A stretch of DNA of 10,671 bases from Flavobacterium sp. GTDB taxonomy: Bacteria > Bacteroidota > Bacteroidia > Flavobacteriales > Flavobacteriaceae. Shown piece by piece: positions 6,893 through 10,671 of this stretch. The position numbers and the translations under genes are program-made. The notes under the pieces are model-generated. The model made no database searches and was not told where the DNA came from. It saw only the letters and a list, made by a program, of their open reading frames with translations. The stretch spans positions 1 through 10,671 of the forward strand of contig JADMKR010000161.1 in the NCBI GenBank assembly GCA_015478765.1. The letters run 5' to 3'. Within the stretch, counting starts at the first letter, position 1, and each line of letters opens with the position of its first letter.

Positions 6893-8311
6893 ATGAAGAA
6901 GTTCTTTATTCTGTTTACCATTGTAATATCAGTTATCAGTGCTTGTCAGAACGATGACGCGCTGGTGAATAACAATCAGGTTTCGTTTACACAACAAACT
7001 GTGCAGGTTGATACCGATCCGGTCACCCTGTCGATCGCTTTCATGAATCCGACTTCCGACGCGGGCGAACTTACCATAAGAGTAACGCCAACGAACGTGG
7101 AATACGACACCGATTTCACAATTGATCCCGCTCCCGAAGAAGAATTGATTACAATTCCTTTTGAAGCTCAAACATCGAATCTGTCTTTTACGTTTCAGCC
7201 ATTGACTACGGCTGTGGAAGGCCAGCAGAAAAGTGTGACGCTGAAAATCGTGGCAATAACATTGGGTGCCGTGGCGATTCCTGAAGCGACCAGTTCTGTA
7301 GACCTGGACTTTGGCGAAGCGCCCGTTGCTGTGAATACGCTAACGGCCAATATGGGCGGCGGCAACCTCACCAACCAGGTGTATGTCGATTTGAGTTCGG
7401 GAATACAAACAGGCGTGCTGCGAACCAGCTGGGATCTGGCTTTTTATTCGGGAGATGATTTTCGCGTGAGAATTAACGGATCGGTACGGATGGCGGTAAA
7501 ACAGCTGGCAACAAATAATATCGAGGATGTCGCTGAAGTCGATCCAGCTGTCGCCGTGGGCGAAGATAACGGATCGGGTATCGAAAACGGCAATATCGGC
7601 TTTACCGATGGTCCGAATGGCGATATAAATTCGACCGTGATAGCGGTTGATGCGACCGAATCCGACAATAATGTCTACTTAGTTAACCTGGGCGACCAAC
7701 TTGGCACCGAAATCCCTGCAGCCGGCGAGGTCAACCCGTTTGGCGCGCATCGGGGATGGATGAAAATCAGGATTTTACGCGATGGTGATAATTACAAACT
7801 TCGTTATGCCGAACCTTCCTCGGCAACTTATACCGAAGTGATAATTGAAAAGAACGATGAGTTCAATTTTACCTACTTTAGTTTTGACAGTGGAGCAACT
7901 GTCTCGGTCGAGCCATCAAAAGAATCCTGGGATTTAAACTTCACAACTTTCACCGATCATGTTGACGTTGGCAGCGGCTTCGTTTCATTGGCGGTGGTTG
8001 ATTTCGTAGCTATCAATAATCTGGGTGGAGCACGCGCGGTTGAAATACTTGAAGGAGCAGGCCCGTCGTATGAGGAATTCGCGGCCGAGAATGTCACCAC
8101 ATCATTGTTTTCGGGCGCACTCGCAATCGATCAGCGCGCAATTGGTACCTCGTGGAGAAATGGCGCACCCAATACTGCTTCAGTCAAAGAAGACAGGTTT
8201 TATGTTGTGCGTGATCCGGCAGGAAATGTCTATAAGCTTCGATTCATATCACTGGCAAACGAGCAGGGACAACGCGGCCATATCACATTCGAATACGAAT
8301 TGCTGCAGTAA
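6893..8311 (+). CDS. Lipoprotein with two HmuY-like units
   Basis: A 472-residue lipoprotein: residues 1-17 are a signal peptide and ISAC places the lipidated Cys at 18, so it is probably anchored in the outer membrane. Residues about 30-150 look like a beta-sandwich spacer. Two HmuY-like units follow. Unit 1 (about 164-327) has YVDLSSG, SWDLAF (Trp180), GWMKIRIL (Trp289) and YKLRY (Tyr301). Unit 2 (about 328-472) has YFSFDSG, SWDLNF (Trp346), DRFYVV, YKLRF (Tyr447) and HITFEYELL. HmuY of Porphyromonas is a haem-binding lipoprotein of about 216 residues encoded with the TonB receptor HmuR; no receptor gene is visible here, so haem capture is not established. No convincing promoter is seen. 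The 3' end lies 5 bp from the convergent marC-type gene. Confidence 0.8.
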   Translation: MKKFFILFTIVISVISACQNDDALVNNNQVSFTQQTVQVDTDPVTLSIAFMNPTSDAGELTIRVTPTNVEYDTDFTIDPAPEEELITIPFEAQTSNLSFTFQPLTTAVEGQQKSVTLKIVAITLGAVAIPEATSSVDLDFGEAPVAVNTLTANMGGGNLTNQVYVDLSSGIQTGVLRTSWDLAFYSGDDFRVRINGSVRMAVKQLATNNIEDVAEVDPAVAVGEDNGSGIENGNIGFTDGPNGDINSTVIAVDATESDNNVYLVNLGDQLGTEIPAAGEVNPFGAHRGWMKIRILRDGDNYKLRYAEPSSATYTEVIIEKNDEFNFTYFSFDSGATVSVEPSKESWDLNFTTFTDHVDVGSGFVSLAVVDFVAINNLGGARAVEILEGAGPSYEEFAAENVTTSLFSGALAIDQRAIGTSWRNGAPNTASVKEDRFYVVRDPAGNVYKLRFISLANEQGQRGHITFEYELLQ

Positions 8312-8316
8312 TACTA

Positions 8317-8949
8317 TTACGACATCAAATTGCTTCGGATGATGCTTACCACCGCGCTTACGATATACTGTATTCCGATGGCAATAACAATAAAACCAAC
8401 AATGCGCGAGATGGCGACAATTCCCGCAGTTCCGAGAATTTTCGCAAGGTAATGCGCACTGCGCAGGATAATAAAGATCACGACCGCAACCGCAAAAATA
8501 GCCAGCGAACCAATGACCATGTCGTTCACGGCATGATGCTCCTGGTAAAAGGCGATCAATAGCGAAATCGAACCCGGCCCGGCCAGCATCGGTATTGCAA
8601 GAGGTGTAAGAGCGATATCGTTGCGGTTCTGGACTTCGTGCTCCACCTTTTTGTTGATTCCGCGCGTTTTTGAAAATCGGCCGGATAAAAGCGCAAATCC
8701 GGAATTCACGATTATAAGTCCGCCGGCAATTCGCAAGGCATCAATACTGATCCCGAAGAAATCCAGAACATATTGGCCCACAAAAAACGAAATGATCAGA
8801 ATGAGAAACACATCGATAGCCGTCCACAGCGAAATACGCGACCGCTCCCTCATGCTATCGTGTTGTGTTAAGCCCACGAATATTGGCACTGTGCCAATCG
8901 GATTTAAAACTGAAAATAAGGCGGCAAACAAATAAATGAAAAGCTCCAT
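8317..8949 (-). CDS. MarC-family integral membrane protein
   Basis: A 210-residue inner-membrane protein of the MarC (UPF0056) family, whose transport substrate is not firmly known; the old link to multiple antibiotic resistance has been questioned. About six membrane segments are visible, near residues 3-25, 45-65, 70-90, 113-135, 141-163 and 180-203. Family motifs NPIGTVPIF (16-24), ALRIAGGLII (71-80) and PLAIPMLAGPGSI are intact, and length is normal. The polar loop between segments 3 and 4 (SKTRGINKKVEHEVQNRND) is of the usual kind. The start ATG (complement of 8947-8949) begins directly with the first membrane segment. It is convergent with the HmuY-like gene and divergent from the CoA-binding gene, so it is probably transcribed alone. 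Confidence 0.93.
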   Translation of the reverse strand: MELFIYLFAALFSVLNPIGTVPIFVGLTQHDSMRERSRISLWTAIDVFLILIISFFVGQYVLDFFGISIDALRIAGGLIIVNSGFALLSGRFSKTRGINKKVEHEVQNRNDIALTPLAIPMLAGPGSISLLIAFYQEHHAVNDMVIGSLAIFAVAVVIFIILRSAHYLAKILGTAGIVAISRIVGFIVIAIGIQYIVSAVVSIIRSNLMS

Positions 8950-9100
8950 GTTTTTGGTGTAAAGATAGGGGGCGGTGTTCGATTGAATATCAGTGCCGCT
9001 TTATCTAAAGATTAAAAAATTATAACCGATTTAAGAATGTTTAAAGTTAAAGATAGTATTTTTAATTAAACCCAAATCAGCCAAATCCGGCAATTTAATC
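8950..9100. promoter_or_regulatory. Divergent AT-rich intergenic region with three TAAAGAT copies
   Basis: This 151-bp gap must hold promoters for the divergent marC-type and CoA-binding genes. TAAAGAT occurs three times on the plus strand, at 8960-8966, 9006-9012 and 9048-9054. Two of these extend to TAAAGATA, whose complement TATCTTTA is one base away from the -7 consensus TAnnTTTG for leftward transcription. For rightward transcription, TATTTTTA (9057-9064) is a 7-of-8 match 36 bp before the ATG. None has a clear TTG -33 box, so start sites are uncertain. Confidence 0.35.
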
Positions 9101-9469
9101 ATGGCAAAAAATAAGAAAACTCTAGTTCTCGGTGCTTCCGCAAATCCTGCCCGGTATTCATACATGGCAATCAACGCGTTAACCCGCCGTGAACATTCGG
9201 TAGTGGCAGTTGGCCTGAAAGAAGCTGAGGTCGCGGGCGTAAAAATTCAAACCAAACAGGGGCCGTTCACCAATATCGACACCGTCACGCTGTACCTGAA
9301 TCCGCAGCGACAAAAGGAATATTACAATTACATCATCGGTCTTGAGCCCAAACGCGTCGTCTTTAATCCCGGTACCGAAAACCCTGAATTTTATCAACTT
9401 CTGCGCGCCAACGGCATTGAAGTCGACGTTGCATGTACGCTTATACTGCTCTCGTCCGGACAATATTGA
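9101..9469 (+). CDS. Small CoA-binding domain protein (YccU-like)
   Basis: A 122-residue single-domain cytoplasmic protein with the Rossmann-type CoA-binding fold related to succinyl-CoA ligase and YccU; cellular role unknown. The nucleotide-binding loop is GASANPARYS (11-20) after the first beta-strand KTLVLGAS. Later blocks are VKIQTKQGPFTNIDTVTLYL, VFNPGTENPEF (PGTEN at 90-94) and the C-terminal VDVACTLILLSSGQY, with Cys112 where related proteins have the ending motif C.(L/M). The length fits a complete stand-alone member. The ATG at 9101 is directly followed by Lys-rich MAKNKK and is the only sensible start. It has its own upstream region and is followed by the second structured repeat. 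Confidence 0.88.
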   Translation: MAKNKKTLVLGASANPARYSYMAINALTRREHSVVAVGLKEAEVAGVKIQTKQGPFTNIDTVTLYLNPQRQKEYYNYIIGLEPKRVVFNPGTENPEFYQLLRANGIEVDVACTLILLSSGQY

Positions 9470-9487
9470 AGCAGATTGTTTCTTTGA

Positions 9488-9567
9488 AGCTGTTCCTGCT
9501 GTTCGCTATAGCTTTTACTTGCTAAAGAAGCAAGCAAAAGGCTGCCGCTGCCATCAGGGCTAGGGCC
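9488..9567. repeat. Structured intergenic hairpin element (flavobacterial repeat type), inverted relative to the element at 5786-5850
   Basis: The core is a stem of CTTTTACTTGC (9512-9522) with GCAAGCAAAAG (9530-9540), 11 positions with one A-C mismatch and a 7-base loop. An outer helix forms from AGC (9488-9490) and CCTG (9495-9498) pairing with CAGGGCT (9555-9561), with TGTT bulged. On the minus strand it reads CCCTAGCCCTGATGG then CAGCGGCAGCC, the hairpin, then TATAGCGAACAGCAGGAA. From memory this layout matches a widespread flavobacterial intergenic element; that is unverified. There is no long T run after the hairpin, so it is not a classical terminator for the CoA-binding gene. Confidence 0.6.
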
Positions 9568-9605
9568 ATCGCAAATAAATGTTGAGCCGATTTTCTGAAC
9601 AAGCC

Positions 9606-10671
9606 ATGAATAATGAAAGTGAATTTTTAAAAGGCCGCGGCGCTCAGAAGAATACCCACAACAAATTCTTCGAGCTGTCGTACGAGTTGCGCGACGACTT
9701 CCTGAACTACTGCGCAGTAGAAGGCGATGCGGCCGAATCGAACAAAACGCAATTCCTCGAAGTTTTTCCAAAAACCATCGTCAATAAGGTTGACAGCCCC
9801 GACATCGGAATGTATTATTCGATGAATCCATACCAAGGCTGCGAGCACGGTTGCATTTACTGCTTCGCACGCAATACGCATGAGTTTTGGGGTTATAGCG
9901 CCGGACTCGACTTTGAGCGTAAGATCATGGTCAAGAAAAATGCACCGTTGCTTCTTGAGGAAAAACTTAAAAGCAAATCATGGCGAGCGGTGCCAATCGT
10001 GATGTCGGGCAATACCGATCCGTACCAGCCGGCAGAAAAGCACTTTGAGATCACACGCCGTTGCCTCGAGGTTTTTCTGAAATACAAACATCCGGTTTCG
10101 TTCATAACCAAGAACGCTTTGATACTTCGCGATCTCGATATCTTAAAGCAACTGAATGACGACCGATTGGTTCAGGTGAGTATCTCCATTACGTCGCTTT
10201 CTGAAAAAACGCGTCTGTTGCTGGAACCGCGAACGGCGACCATAAAGAAACGGCTGGAAACGGTCAAAATTTTATCGGACAACGGAATTCCCGTCAACAT
10301 CATGCTGGCGCCCATCATTCCCGGAATCAACAGCCACGAAATTTTGCCATTGGCGAAAGCCGTATCGGAAGCAGGTGCGCTGTCTATTAATTATACTGTC
10401 GTAAGGTTGAACGGTGCCATTGGCGAAATCTTCTCCGACTGGATCCGGAAAGCGATGCCGGATCGCGCCGATAAAGTCCTGAACCAGATCGCCGAATGCC
10501 ATGGCGGAAACCTGAACGACAGCAATTTTGGCAGGCGTATGCGCGGCGAGGGCGAATTTGCTGAAATGATTCGGTCACAGATGAACCTGGCGCGTAAAAA
10601 GTTTTTCGGCGGAAGGGTTTTCCCGGAACTCAACACTGATTTGCACCAACAGCACAAAGCCGGGCAGTTAA
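9606..10671 (+). CDS. PA0069-type radical SAM protein (SplB-like), 3' partial
   Basis: The frame is open from ATG 9606 to the right edge with no stop (355 codons plus one base). It encodes a radical SAM enzyme with one 4Fe-4S cluster: Cys79, Cys83 and Cys86 in GCEHGCIYCFAR. The N-terminal GRGAQ (10-14) is typical of the PA0069 subgroup, and later blocks are SGNTDPYQPAEK (134 on), FITKNALILRDLD, SISITSL, LLEPRTATIKKRLE, APIIPGINSHE and NYTVVRLNG. It resembles the spore photoproduct lyase superfamily COG1533, but the subgroup's reaction is not established, so DNA repair is only a possibility. Most members are about 350 residues, so only a short tail should be missing. ATG 9579 is an in-frame alternative start adding nine residues; 9606 is preferred because it puts GRGAQ close to the N-terminus. 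No Shine-Dalgarno is visible at either. Confidence 0.9.
   Translation, partial: MNNESEFLKGRGAQKNTHNKFFELSYELRDDFLNYCAVEGDAAESNKTQFLEVFPKTIVNKVDSPDIGMYYSMNPYQGCEHGCIYCFARNTHEFWGYSAGLDFERKIMVKKNAPLLLEEKLKSKSWRAVPIVMSGNTDPYQPAEKHFEITRRCLEVFLKYKHPVSFITKNALILRDLDILKQLNDDRLVQVSISITSLSEKTRLLLEPRTATIKKRLETVKILSDNGIPVNIMLAPIIPGINSHEILPLAKAVSEAGALSINYTVVRLNGAIGEIFSDWIRKAMPDRADKVLNQIAECHGGNLNDSNFGRRMRGEGEFAEMIRSQMNLARKKFFGGRVFPELNTDLHQQHKAGQL

Noticed and set aside
6763..6957. 64-residue plus-strand frame spanning the pentein end, the terminator and the lipoprotein start
   Set aside because: It crosses a strong terminator and overlaps two well-supported genes; no start context or similarity supports it.
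8621..8935. 104-residue plus-strand frame inside the marC-type gene
   Set aside because: It is the complement of conserved MarC membrane segments, with no coding features of its own.
1..10671. CRISPR array, insertion sequence, prophage or defence system
   Set aside because: No regularly spaced DNA repeats, no transposase or integrase reading frame and no defence-type protein are present; the repeated units in the LRR gene are protein-coding.

Overview
The window reads as a chromosomal segment of a Bacteroidota member, most likely family Flavobacteriaceae. The signs are a protein with a type IX secretion (T9SS) C-terminal sorting domain, TAnnTTTG-type -7 promoter elements in front of two genes, almost no Shine-Dalgarno sequences, an HmuY-type lipoprotein, and two intergenic structured elements of a kind I recall from flavobacterial genomes. 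Base composition is moderate; the metabolic genes are more GC-rich than the leucine-rich-repeat (LRR) gene. No mobile element, tRNA, rRNA or CRISPR array is visible.

Layout. 1-632: 3' part of a LytTR-type response regulator, cut by the window edge. 721-3240: a large secreted LRR protein with a signal peptide, one EF-hand-like loop, about thirteen 21-residue repeats and a T9SS tail, followed by a terminator. 3437-4720: citrate synthase with its own promoter element and terminator. 4848-5762 and 5864-6799: two different pentein-fold (guanidino-group-modifying) enzymes, separated by a compact structured repeat and closed by a strong terminator. 6893-8311: a lipoprotein made of two HmuY-like units. 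8317-8949 (minus): a MarC-family membrane protein, convergent with the lipoprotein gene and only 5 bp from it. 9101-9469: a small CoA-binding protein. 9489-9567: a second structured repeat. 9606 to the right edge: a PA0069-type radical SAM protein, cut at its C-terminus.

Function. The most coherent unit is the pentein pair: a DDAH/arginine-deiminase-like enzyme followed by a CtlX-like citrulline hydrolase, which could together take an arginine-type substrate to citrulline and then to ornithine. This is inferred from family and order. The other genes look like independent transcription units. I see no clearly new multi-gene system. The items most worth a second look are the two related intergenic hairpin elements, the tandem HmuY lipoprotein without a visible receptor gene, and the pentein pair.
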